Assembly: GCA_004195025.1 (NCBI GenBank)
Contig: SGBB01000002.1
Location: 124,001-188,000 of the forward strand
Direction: 5' to 3'
DNA: 64,000 bases
Source: Candidatus Acidulidesulfobacter diazotrophicus
GTDB lineage: Bacteria; SZUA-79; Acidulodesulfobacterales; Acidulodesulfobacteraceae
Numbering within the stretch: the first letter of the stretch is position 1; each line of letters opens with the position of its first letter. The position numbers and the translations under genes are program-made. The notes beneath the pieces were generated by a model. That model did no database searches, was not told where the DNA came from, and worked only from the letters and a program-made list of their open reading frames with translations. This document shows positions 45,306 through 53,799 of the stretch, one piece after another.

Positions 45306-45492
45306 TTTTGCGGGTTTTTTAAGCGGCTGCCAAAGCGGGACCCACAACGCCCCGCCGCCGGCTGTTTCAAGCAATTGCGCGCAAAACGCAACAACTAAGA
45401 TGTATTCTTGCGGAATTCAATTTACGGTAAGTTCTACATCGGGAAATACTCAAACAAGCGGAGTTTCCGTAATTGTTGCTAATCCGCAATAG
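45250..45492 (+). CDS. Overlapping frame: pilin C-terminus or small lipoprotein
   Basis: Two readings. As a continuation of the PilW-like pilin after a one-base frameshift, it supplies the missing C-terminal strand (YSCGIQFTVSSTSGN...VSVIVANPQ). As a separate 80-aa gene, it begins MERQRHILFRIILAVLVF with a credible lipobox LSGC. No ribosome-binding site precedes the ATG, and the upstream frame encodes pilin sequence, so I favour the frameshift. Confidence 0.45.
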   Translation: MERQRHILFRIILAVLVFSFAGFLSGCQSGTHNAPPPAVSSNCAQNATTKMYSCGIQFTVSSTSGNTQTSGVSVIVANPQ

Positions 45493-45565
45493 ATTCATGT
45501 AATTTATATTCGTTCGTCTTACTTTTAGATGAATATATAAAATAAGGAATGACAAACTAATAATT

Positions 45566-46144
45566 ATGATAAAATTTTTTAAAAACAGAGTTATTAAATC
45601 AAACAAAGGAATTTCAATTATATTTGCCATTATTATAATTGTTTTAATGGGACTGGCAGGTTCCGTATTTGCTTACCTTATGGCTTCAAGCAGTATAACA
45701 TCAAGGCAAAATTTGTTAAGCGCCGAAGCAAAATATGCGGCTAAGTCGGGTATTGAAATTGCTATGTATCAATTAAAGAACAGCAGCAACGGCAACAGCA
45801 ATTTTAGCAGCAGCGTTCCTGCGGACGTAAGCTGCCCAACTACTCCTGTTATTCCGCAGGGAGTTACTTTATCTCTAAGCACAAACTATCAATATATTTA
45901 TGGAAATTTAGCACCGAATTATTCAATAGATAATTACACTCCTTCATTTTGCGCTTTGGTTGCCCAACAAAGCAACGACAACAATACATCTTGTTATATC
46001 ATAACCGCAAACGGACAGGCAGGCGGAACTACAAGAGAAATCAGCGCAGAAGTCGGCATAAAAACAAGCGCAAGCGGCAACTGCGCAAGCGGAGGCAATA
46101 ATATTATTTTTGTTGAAAATGAGCTTCCAAATTCTAATAATTAA
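45566..46144 (+). CDS. PilX-like minor pilin/assembly protein
   Basis: 192 residues with a basic leader (NRVIKSNKG) before ISIIFAIIIIVLMGLAGSVFAYL, matching PilX N-terminal domains, which lack the strict Phe-Glu prepilin signature. The body (AKYAAKSGIEIAMYQLKN, typical of PilX after the helix) is Ser/Asn-rich with three or four cysteines (VSCP, FCAL, CYII, NCASG). Third component of the minor pilin set (V/W/X-like). It may lie in one transcript with the previous gene. Confidence 0.78.
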   Translation: MIKFFKNRVIKSNKGISIIFAIIIIVLMGLAGSVFAYLMASSSITSRQNLLSAEAKYAAKSGIEIAMYQLKNSSNGNSNFSSSVPADVSCPTTPVIPQGVTLSLSTNYQYIYGNLAPNYSIDNYTPSFCALVAQQSNDNNTSCYIITANGQAGGTTREISAEVGIKTSASGNCASGGNNIIFVENELPNSNN

Positions 46145-46253
46145 CTTATACATTATCAACATCATTAATTAACATTTAACTAAATGAATTTAACTAAATA
46201 AATTTAACTAAATTATATTTTAACTAAATAAATAAAATATTCATAAGGCCAAT

Positions 46254-47183
46254 ATGCTAAATACAGCCCTTTATTCTATAAATTTTGGGGAATTTTTTTT
46301 TGAAAACTTAGATTGTTTTGCCAATCTTGCAAAAATAGGTCTGAAAGAAATTGTATTAATTCATGTTATAGATATAAATAAATTACAACACAGTTTATAT
46401 TCCCGCTATAATAAAGAAGATGAAGAAAAAATACGAAAATTTTCCAAAATAAAGCTTGAAGATATTAAAAATAATTTAGAAAAATACGGCTTTGGAGTCA
46501 GCTATGTTATCAGAACGGGAAATATTGCCGATGAAATAGTGGGCGAAGCCGAAAAAGAAGATGTTGATTTTATAATTTTAGACAAAAAGGCTGTAGGTAA
46601 AAGTAAAACTAATGCTTTTTTTGCTTTTTACGATTCCCCTCTTTATGAAATTATCGCTAAATCAAAAAAGCCTGTTTTAATAACCAAACGAATTTTAATG
46701 CATTCGTCAAGTTTAATAAAAAACGATGAAAAAGATGATTTAGATTGCAAAAATACTTTTACCGATGTTATGTTTGCTACTGATTTCTCGGAATCATCTC
46801 TTAAAGCAATTTATGTTTTAGACAAAATACCTGCCGATATTATTAAAACTATGACATTATTTACAGTTTTAGATGAAAAATATATTAGAAATTTAGACCA
46901 AAACGCCATGAAAAAGCTTGAATTAGATATCGCAGGCAAATTTGAAGGTATAATTGAAGATTTGCGTTATAGATATTCTAAAGAAAAAAATAATCTTAAT
47001 ATTGCCGTCAGAAAAGGGACTCCCTGCAAGGAAATAATCAGCTTTATATTACAAACCGATAAAAAACTTCTTATCATAGGATATAAAGGTGAAGATAAAG
47101 AAAAACTAAAAGAAATATTTCTTGGAAGCACGGCTCAAAGACTGATTGGAGCATTGCCCTGTTCTATTCTTGTCGTAAAGTAA
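46254..47183 (+). CDS. Universal stress protein, tandem UspA domains
   Basis: Two Usp domains (about 1-145 and 165-309). The second starts FTDVMFATDFSESSLKAI and ends LLIIGYKGEDKEKLKEIFLGSTAQRL, an ATP-binding-type loop with wider spacing than the canonical G-x2-G-x9-G-S, then CSILVVK. The first has DFIILDKKA and PVLITKR. 309 aa is the usual tandem size. No ribosome-binding site. Role in stress survival is inferred from family. An interspersed repeat follows. Confidence 0.88.
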   Translation: MLNTALYSINFGEFFFENLDCFANLAKIGLKEIVLIHVIDINKLQHSLYSRYNKEDEEKIRKFSKIKLEDIKNNLEKYGFGVSYVIRTGNIADEIVGEAEKEDVDFIILDKKAVGKSKTNAFFAFYDSPLYEIIAKSKKPVLITKRILMHSSSLIKNDEKDDLDCKNTFTDVMFATDFSESSLKAIYVLDKIPADIIKTMTLFTVLDEKYIRNLDQNAMKKLELDIAGKFEGIIEDLRYRYSKEKNNLNIAVRKGTPCKEIISFILQTDKKLLIIGYKGEDKEKLKEIFLGSTAQRLIGALPCSILVVK

Positions 47184-47272
47184 AATAGTAAAAAAATATT
47201 CCGGATATACTAATATAATGCACAGTATTTTTTATTTATTTAATTTAACTATAAAAACACATATTTATTAGA

Positions 47273-47484
47273 TCTCAAATTTGCCGATAAAAAATTTTAA
47301 TTGTGGATTCCCGCTTTCGCGAGAATGACACCCGTTTGGTGAAAAGGTTAAATTCCAGCAAAGTCATTCCTGCAAAAGCAGAAAAGTTCCGAAGATAGAA
47401 ACGCACGCCGTTTCTGTTCACGAGGCTATAAGCCGAGAGCGAAGCGGTCATCCTGAAAAGAAATTTCTAACGGCGATTTAAGGA
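47273..47484. repeat. MITE-like interspersed repeat, copy d (inverted)
   Basis: Left end CTCAAATTTGCCGATA, right end TTTCTAACGGCGATTTAAGG. The conserved core is present in opposite orientation to copies b and c (GTTCCGAAGATAGAAACG...ACGCCGTTTCTGTTCACG...GCCGAGAGCGAAGCGGTCA). Contains one degenerate dRS3-like hairpin (TTCCCGCTTTCGCGAGAA). Fills part of a 533-bp gap whose remainder is AT-rich with short tandem tracts at about 47550-47660. Confidence 0.7.
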
Positions 47485-47716
47485 TTTAATATAAATTTAT
47501 TTTATTTATATTTAAACAAATTTAATACGGCTATTAATATATAATATAGTTATCTTCATATCATATATGTCATATATGTATCCGATTTATTTATTTTATA
47601 CCATATATACCATATATGTATCTGATTTATTTATTTAATTTATTTAATTTATTTAATTTATTATTTTAATATAATTTAATATAGATTTATTTTGTTCCTA
47701 TTTTAAAAAATTAAAT

Positions 47717-48433
47717 ATGACGACGGACCCTTTAAAAAAATTTCATAATGAAGATTGGCATACTCCTGAAGGAAGACTTGTAAGAGAATTTGTATTCGGC
47801 ATTAACGACGGGCTTGTAACAACCATCGGTTTTGTTGCAGGCGTTACAGGGGCATTGGTAAATACAAAAATTGTTCTTATGTCCGGTATGGCGGAAGTTG
47901 TTGCGGGCACGATATCAATGTTTTTCGGAGCTTATCTTGCAACAAAATCGCAAAATGAATTTTATATGAAAGAAATAAATAGGGAAAAAAGAGAAATAAA
48001 AGAAGATCCTGCGCATGAAGAAGAAGAGATATATGAAATATACCGCGATAAAGGTTTTACCGATGAAGAAATAAAACCGATTGTGAAAAGATTAATGTCG
48101 GATAGAAAGCTGCTTCTTAATTTTATGGTAAAAGATGAGCTTGGAATAGGAAATAATTCTCATGAAAATCCGATAAAATTAGCCGCTTATACCGGCGTTT
48201 CCTTTTTAGCGGGAGGCATCCCTCCTTTAATTCCTTATTTTTTTATAAAAAATTCAACTATTGCCGTAATTATTTCTATTTTGTTTTCAATTTTAGTGCT
48301 TATTTTTACAGGTCTTGCAAAATCAAAAATAACAAAAACCAATCCGTTTAAAAGTGCTTTAGAAGTTGTTATTATTGGCGGTATCGCCGCTGCTATAGGG
48401 TTTATTGCAGGCAGATTTATTGCTTACGTTTGA
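47717..48433 (+). CDS. VIT1/CCC1-family Fe(II)/Mn(II) transporter
   Basis: Membrane transporter likely exporting or storing Fe2+/Mn2+. N-terminal REFVFGINDGLVTTIGFVAGVTGA is the family signature TM1; TM2 MAEVVAGTISMFFGAYLATKSQNEF; a cytoplasmic metal-binding helix segment (KEDPAHEEEEIYEIYRDKGF split as EEEEIYEIYRDKGF, with Glu-rich ligands); then three TM helices, ending in IAAAIGFIAGRF. 238 aa. With the ferritin-like fusion and rubrerythrin downstream it supports iron handling as a theme. Confidence 0.9.
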   Translation: MTTDPLKKFHNEDWHTPEGRLVREFVFGINDGLVTTIGFVAGVTGALVNTKIVLMSGMAEVVAGTISMFFGAYLATKSQNEFYMKEINREKREIKEDPAHEEEEIYEIYRDKGFTDEEIKPIVKRLMSDRKLLLNFMVKDELGIGNNSHENPIKLAAYTGVSFLAGGIPPLIPYFFIKNSTIAVIISILFSILVLIFTGLAKSKITKTNPFKSALEVVIIGGIAAAIGFIAGRFIAYV

Positions 48434-48476
48434 TAATATAAATTATTGATTAATTTGTTCCTGCGTATTGCATTGT

Positions 48477-48605
48477 AATCCGGAAAGTTACGGAGTAGAA
48501 ACGCACGCCGTTTCTGTTTACGAGGCTATAAGCCGAGAGTGAGGCAGGAATCCAGCATTGCTTATTATTGAAATATCATTGACATTTTCTATACAAGGAT
48601 TAAGG
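48477..48605. repeat. Partial MITE-like interspersed repeat, copy e
   Basis: Retains the inverted core (AGAAACGCACGCCGTTTCTG, GAGGCTATAAGCCGAGAG) and the right end TTTCTATACAAGGATTAAGGC; the left terminal repeat is degraded. Confidence 0.6.
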
Positions 48606-48688
48606 CATAAACATTGACTTTTATATAAATATATAATACATTATATTAGCATTAAAAAATAATAAATAATTTAAAGGAAAAATTGAAA

Positions 48689-48991
48689 ATGCCGTCAACC
48701 GAAAATATTAAAGAGAATGCTATAAGGAAGCTTATCCAAGAACTTATTGTCCCTGATTTAAGCGAGATTAAGAGTGAACAAAAAGTAATTAAAGAAAGGA
48801 TAAATTCGCTTGAAGAAAAGATAGATTCCGTAGATAGTAAGCTTGATTATAAAATAGATGCCGTAAACGACAAAATAGATTCTCTTAAAAATGAAATAAA
48901 CAGTAAAATAGATTTTCTTAACGACAAAATAGATTTAATGAATAAATATAACGAGAGACTGCTTGATATTATACATCCTTCACAAAAATAA
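48689..48991 (+). CDS. Small coiled-coil protein of unknown function
   Basis: About 100 residues. After a basic head (NAIRKLIQELIVPDL) comes a long heptad-rich helix with repeated K-I-D-S/K-L-D units (EEKIDSVDSKLDYKIDAV, NDKIDSLKNEIN, SKIDFLNDKIDL), predicted coiled coil, probably oligomeric. Similar in style to the DUF1640 protein at 42.4 kb but without a membrane helix. AAAGGA at 48673-48678 is 10 nt before ATG 48689; a TTG at 48683 is closer (4 nt). No further function can be read. Confidence 0.6.
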   Translation: MPSTENIKENAIRKLIQELIVPDLSEIKSEQKVIKERINSLEEKIDSVDSKLDYKIDAVNDKIDSLKNEINSKIDFLNDKIDLMNKYNERLLDIIHPSQK

Positions 48992-49180
48992 TATATACTT
49001 TGTTCGCATTACGGAAAACTTAAAATTTCTTAAATAAATTTTTTTTGATAGTTAAATTTTATGATAAAATATAAAATTATGATAAAATTGTTAAAAAAAG
49101 GAATAAAAAAAGATAAATTAAAAAGGTTATAAAATATAGAAAGTAAGCAGTAAAGCCGTTATTTTACTTAATTTAATTTT

Positions 49181-49260
49181 TTATATTAATTGCATTCGCT
49201 TTATATTAATTGCATTCGCATGGCGTAGGCCGCTGGTTCGATTCCCATACTCTCCATCAC
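49181..49260 (+). other. tRNA 3'-end-like fragment beside a 20-bp tandem repeat
   Basis: TTATATTAATTGCATTCGC occurs twice in tandem (49181 and 49201), followed by GGTTCGATTCCC and CTCTCCATCA (49235-49259), which resemble a T-loop and the 3' acceptor end of a tRNA. The T-stem does not pair properly and there is no 5' half, so it is not a functional gene; it could be an integration scar. Confidence 0.35.
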
Positions 49261-49311
49261 CTATTTACCGGTATAAATTAGCAATTCTTGCTGTTGTTTA
49301 TTTTATTATAT

Positions 49312-50745
49312 TTAATATTTTTTCGCAAATGCGCCAAATAAAATAGCTGCCGCAATTAGCATTGCCGCGACGACGGAATAAGCCGCAATATAATTATAAT
49401 AACTAAAAGCAACACCTATAATAACAGGTCCTAATATAAACCCTAAATCGCTCAATGTTCTGTATATCCCTATTGCTTCTTCATAATGATTTTTATCAAC
49501 GCTGTCCATTAAATATAAATTTCTTGCAGGACCGGAAAATCCTCCTCCGGCGCTTAAAAGTATAATAGAAGCAATAAAACCGTCTAAATTTTTAAATATT
49601 ATAAACCATAACATACCTGATGCCGAAATAGCAAAGGATATAACTATTGACCTTTTAATGCCTAATTTATTAATTACTCTGTCGGAGTAATATGTCAATG
49701 CAACTCCGATAAGACCGGATACAGACACAAGCAAGCCTATATAAAACTGATTAATATGTATTATACTTATACCTACTAACGGCACAAGTTCCCTTCTTGA
49801 ACCGATTCTTGAAAAGAAAAAAGAAAAAGTTAAAAAGCATAAAAGCATAAAACTTAGATTTGCAATTAAATTGATGTATTTTTCTTTTTTATATTCTTTT
49901 ATTTTTTTGTCGTGATTTTCAGTTTCAGTATTGATATGTTTAGCGCTTGCTATACCTGTATTATAGCTATTATCTGTACTGATGTTCTTTTTTGTATTTC
50001 CGTTTCCGTCATTAATATTGTTCTTATCGTTAAGCTTATCAACATTAATATTATTATTCTTAACATCATTAATATCAACCTCAATGTCAATATCTTCCTT
50101 ATTCTCAATCGTGCTTTCATCATCGGTATTATTATTGTAAATTTTTTTTAATAATTTTCTGTTATATATTGATATTGAAAAGCCTATAAACATTATAACA
50201 GCATAAAGCAAAAAGGCGCTTTTAAAATGAAATTGAAAAGCTACGGCAGCGCCAATAAAAGGGGCTATCCCCATAGATAGTCTTCTTGCTATCATATACT
50301 TACTTAAAACCTTTGCTCTTTTCTTATCTTGATAAAGATGTTTGGTAAGCATTATCATTGAAGATGTATTTATAATGCCTGAACCAAACCCTTCTAACAA
50401 TCTAAAAATAAATAATTCGTTATAAAAAGTGGAAAAATAATAACCTATTGCCCCTAAAAAAATCAAAAACATACCTACATGCATAAATTGCATTTTAAAT
50501 TTTTTACTTAGAATACTTACGGGAATGTTAATCAAAATGCGGGCTAACCCGAAAGATGCAATTATTAATCCTATAGTAATTATGCTTGCGCCCAAACTTT
50601 TAGCATATAAAGGTAAAACGACGGTGTTCAACCCAAGTCCAAAATCGGCTAACGCAATTGTAGAAAGTATAGCTATTAATAAAGATTTCGTGGATTTATC
50701 TGAATTGCTGATTAAAGTATTATTTTTTGGTATTTTTTTATTCAA
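49312..50745 (-). CDS. Major facilitator superfamily transporter
   Basis: Twelve predicted transmembrane helices in two bundles joined by a long hydrophilic central loop (about 205-290) that is strikingly Asn/Asp/Lys-rich. The first bundle has LGASIITIGLIIASFGLARI and the motif-A-like SILSKKFKMQF; the second has YSDRVINKLGIKR as motif A and GGFSGPARNLYL. 477 aa, above the usual 390-420 because of the loop. Substrate unknown (drug/sugar efflux-type). Alone on the minus strand. The 653-bp gap beyond its start holds only AT-rich microsatellites. Confidence 0.88.
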   Translation of the reverse strand: MNKKIPKNNTLISNSDKSTKSLLIAILSTIALADFGLGLNTVVLPLYAKSLGASIITIGLIIASFGLARILINIPVSILSKKFKMQFMHVGMFLIFLGAIGYYFSTFYNELFIFRLLEGFGSGIINTSSMIMLTKHLYQDKKRAKVLSKYMIARRLSMGIAPFIGAAVAFQFHFKSAFLLYAVIMFIGFSISIYNRKLLKKIYNNNTDDESTIENKEDIDIEVDINDVKNNNINVDKLNDKNNINDGNGNTKKNISTDNSYNTGIASAKHINTETENHDKKIKEYKKEKYINLIANLSFMLLCFLTFSFFFSRIGSRRELVPLVGISIIHINQFYIGLLVSVSGLIGVALTYYSDRVINKLGIKRSIVISFAISASGMLWFIIFKNLDGFIASIILLSAGGGFSGPARNLYLMDSVDKNHYEEAIGIYRTLSDLGFILGPVIIGVAFSYYNYIAAYSVVAAMLIAAAILFGAFAKKY

Positions 50746-51398
50746 TTTTTATTTGTGAGATTATGAGCGAAATAGCAATATATTTTAAATTAAGCAATAT
50801 ATTTTAAATTAAATTAATAGATTAATATGATTAATACTTTATTAGTTTAAATTGAATAATATTGAATATTGAATTAAAATATATATATGATATCATTATA
50901 TTATTAGATTAATATTAATATAATGTAATATTTAATATAATTTCTACCAAATATATATGCAATATTTACCTAATATTTATATTATAACTACATAATAACA
51001 ATGAACTATTTACATTTAATAACGTTTAAATAATTTATAAAAAAGTTTATAAAAATAATATACTAAAATGACTTAAAAGTCAATCAAAGATAATTTCTTA
51101 TTATATTTGCGAAGCAGAAATGTTATAAATTTTGGGAAATCATAAAGTATTTAGAATCACTTGAATTACAATTTTTATGTGATACAATAAAAAAAGGTTT
51201 AGAGATATAGAGTTTATATTACATTTATTATTTATTATTTATTATTTATTATTTATTTATTTATTTATAGATATTTAATATAGAGATATAGCCATTTAAC
51301 AAAAATTATTTAATATTTTTATTCTGTTTATTCTCTGTTTATTCTGTTTATTTTATTCTATCAGTTTTAATTTAATTTATGGAAATTTATAGAAAATT

Positions 51399-52766
51399 AT
51401 GGAAAATAGAAACACCTTAAACAAGGAACAAATAATTAAAATACTGCAAAAATTTTTAGATGCCGAAATTGCCGGACGAGACCTTTATCTTCAGCAATCA
51501 AAAAATATTAACGACCCGTCGCTTATTCAAACATTAAAATCATTTGCATCTACGGAAAGCGGTCATATTATCAATATAAGAGATAAAATAACCGAGCTTG
51601 GAGGGAAGCCTCACTCCGTCAGCGAAGTTAGCGACATTCAAAAAGGACTGAGCGATGCATCTCATCAAGTTTCAGCTCCTTTAGATATGCTTAGAATAGA
51701 TTTAAAAATTGAAGAAACTGCGATTAACGATTATACCGCTGCTACTGAAATCATTGACGATGAAGGTGTTAAAACATTAATAGAAAATAATCTTGCCGAA
51801 GAAATTCACCATTCTTTATATTTATCTAAAAAAATAAATGAGATATTAGAAAAAACAAGAAATAAAATTGGCGCTATTAGCAGGATTGAAAAGCCCGGCG
51901 GGAAGGAACCTTCCGAAATATTTAAGGCATCTGTTGAAGTTGGATTATTAAGGCTAAACAGAAGCTGGCTTGAAATGTTTATGTCGGGTTTAATCGCAGG
52001 TATGAATGTCACTTTCGGCATTATTGCTTCTTCTTACGTTGCCGGAGCAACGGAACCTTTAGTCGGAGGACCGACTTCTAAGATATTTGGGGCTTTATTC
52101 TTTCCGATAGGCTTTATGTTTTTGCTAATAGGAAAAAGCGAACTTTTTACAGAAAATTTTTTACTTCCGGTTACTACCGTTTTAGCAAAAAAAACTAAAA
52201 TACGGAGGTTATTTAAATTATGGGGATTAACTTTAGCCGGAAATATGGGAGGTATTTTTCTATTTGCCTTGATTATTGCAAGTTCTTTAGGATTACTATT
52301 GCCTGTATTTGTTATTAATCATATTCATACCGTAGCGCATAGTTATATGTCAAAGTCTCCTTATATTATGGTGCTTAGCGGTGTTTTTGCCGGGTGGCTT
52401 ATTACCCTTATGACCTGGCTTTTAATTGCTTCAAGCGGAACATTGGCTCGAATAATTATAATATGGGCAGTTGGTTTTATGATTTATCTCGGTTCTTTCA
52501 GCCACATAGTTGTCGCCTCTTCAGAAATATTAATATCTATAAATTCAAGTTCGGGAATGTCATATATTCCATGGTTGACAAAATTTGTTCCGTTGACTAT
52601 TATCGGAAATATGATAGGCGGTTTAGTCTTTGTTACAGTATTCCAATATTTGCAGATATTGCATGCAGGCGGAAAGACGGAGATGAGTTTATATTCGTCA
52701 AGCGAACTTGATATGCTTAGCAAAGCAGTTGACCGAAGAATTGAAGATGCTGAAGATACATTATAA
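51399..52766 (+). CDS. Ferritin-like diiron domain fused to a formate/nitrite-transporter (FNT) channel
   Basis: Residues 1-150 form a four-helix ferritin-like/rubrerythrin domain with a full ligand set in sequence: Glu23, Glu53-x-x-His56, Glu105 or Glu106, Glu134/135 and His137/138. From about 185 to 430 follows a six-helix FNT module (MFMSGLIAGMNVTFGI, LIGKSELFTENFLLPV, NMGGIFLFALI, MSYIPWLTKFVPLTIIGNMIGGLVFVTVF), YfdC-like. The FNT is a pentameric channel for small monoanions. The fusion is uncommon; the diiron domain may gate or detoxify at the membrane (inference). 455 aa. Confidence 0.87.
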   Translation: MENRNTLNKEQIIKILQKFLDAEIAGRDLYLQQSKNINDPSLIQTLKSFASTESGHIINIRDKITELGGKPHSVSEVSDIQKGLSDASHQVSAPLDMLRIDLKIEETAINDYTAATEIIDDEGVKTLIENNLAEEIHHSLYLSKKINEILEKTRNKIGAISRIEKPGGKEPSEIFKASVEVGLLRLNRSWLEMFMSGLIAGMNVTFGIIASSYVAGATEPLVGGPTSKIFGALFFPIGFMFLLIGKSELFTENFLLPVTTVLAKKTKIRRLFKLWGLTLAGNMGGIFLFALIIASSLGLLLPVFVINHIHTVAHSYMSKSPYIMVLSGVFAGWLITLMTWLLIASSGTLARIIIIWAVGFMIYLGSFSHIVVASSEILISINSSSGMSYIPWLTKFVPLTIIGNMIGGLVFVTVFQYLQILHAGGKTEMSLYSSSELDMLSKAVDRRIEDAEDTL

Positions 52767-52985
52767 ATTAATAATTTTTTAAATAGAAATTTTTTTAAAA
52801 AAATGATATATTATAAAAATATATTATAAAAATATAATATAAAAATTATAGATATAATATAAAATAGATATAAATAATATTAATATAAAATCAAAACTTT
52901 GTTTCTGATAGCGGCAGTTTGATTAACAAATTTTAAATCGTGAATTAAATTTATTATTTCTATTAAATAAGGAGGACAATAAATA

Positions 52986-53663
52986 ATGGAATATGATGAA
53001 AACGGAGTTAGTATTGTCTCTAATGAATTCAAAAAAGAAATTTTTGAAGAAGCAAAAAAAGATTTTAGATATGAAGAGTATGTAAAAGGATGTCTTAATT
53101 GCGGAGTGTGTACGGGAGGTTGCCCTCCTCACAGGTTTTTTGATTTTTCTCCGAGAATGGTTCTTCAAAATTGCAAATCAAATGACCCTGAACTTGTATG
53201 GGGAATGATGGACGAGTATGTCTGGGCTTGTTTTCAGTGTTTTACATGCGCTATGATTTGTCCTTTTTTAAATAATCCTGGCGGCGTTATTGCAATATTA
53301 AGAGAAATTTCTGTAAGGAGAGGGTTCGAATCTGCAAAAAAAGTTTTAAAACCATACTCCCGCGTTCTTTTGAAATTAACCGCTTATGGAAATCAATTAT
53401 CTCCGGATATGATTCAGCCTGATTTTTTTCCTGATTGGGGACCGCATATAGGATATGCCTCTCAGGATTTGCCGTTAAAAAGAAAAGCTATTCCGATGCC
53501 CACGCTTCAAGTTACAAATCTTGCATGGGATGTCGCTCCAGAAGCAATGAAAGAACTTTATACTATTTTTGAAGAAGCGGGCGTGTTTAAAATTATAGAA
53601 GTGGTAGACCCTGCATTATATGAAATAATTCAGGATATTGTTGATGATGTTAGAAGCGAATAA
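52986..53663 (+). CDS. shdrC1: sHdr complex iron-sulfur subunit C1
   Basis: HdrC-like ferredoxin subunit of the sulfur-oxidising heterodisulfide reductase-like complex. Two 4Fe-4S motifs: CLNCGVCTGGCP (Cys36, 39, 42, 46) and CFQCFTCAMICP (Cys82, 85, 88, 92). 225 aa is the size expected for this subunit. Strong GGAGG before the ATG. First gene of the locus C1-B1-A-H-C2-B2, whose order matches the sHdr clusters known from acidophilic and other sulfur oxidisers (family knowledge). Cytoplasmic; likely passes electrons from sulfane oxidation. Confidence 0.88.
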   Translation: MEYDENGVSIVSNEFKKEIFEEAKKDFRYEEYVKGCLNCGVCTGGCPPHRFFDFSPRMVLQNCKSNDPELVWGMMDEYVWACFQCFTCAMICPFLNNPGGVIAILREISVRRGFESAKKVLKPYSRVLLKLTAYGNQLSPDMIQPDFFPDWGPHIGYASQDLPLKRKAIPMPTLQVTNLAWDVAPEAMKELYTIFEEAGVFKIIEVVDPALYEIIQDIVDDVRSE

Positions 53664-53799
53664 GTGTGAAAAAGATTAATTTTTTAGATACAATATTTAT
53701 TATATAAACATTGTAAACTTAAACTGACATATAATAATAGTATTACCGTATTATTTTATTGAAATACTATTTTACTTTAATTAATCGGGAGAACATAAT

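Noticed and set aside
51094-51210. 38-codon stretch ending in TAG with protein-like composition (FWEIIKYLESLELQFLCD)
   Set aside because: No start codon, no ribosome-binding site, and no family match; at most a gene remnant.
52904-52925. Partial match to the MITE terminal repeat upstream of shdrC1, and a similar one near 56393
   Set aside because: Too short and diverged to tell from chance in this base composition.
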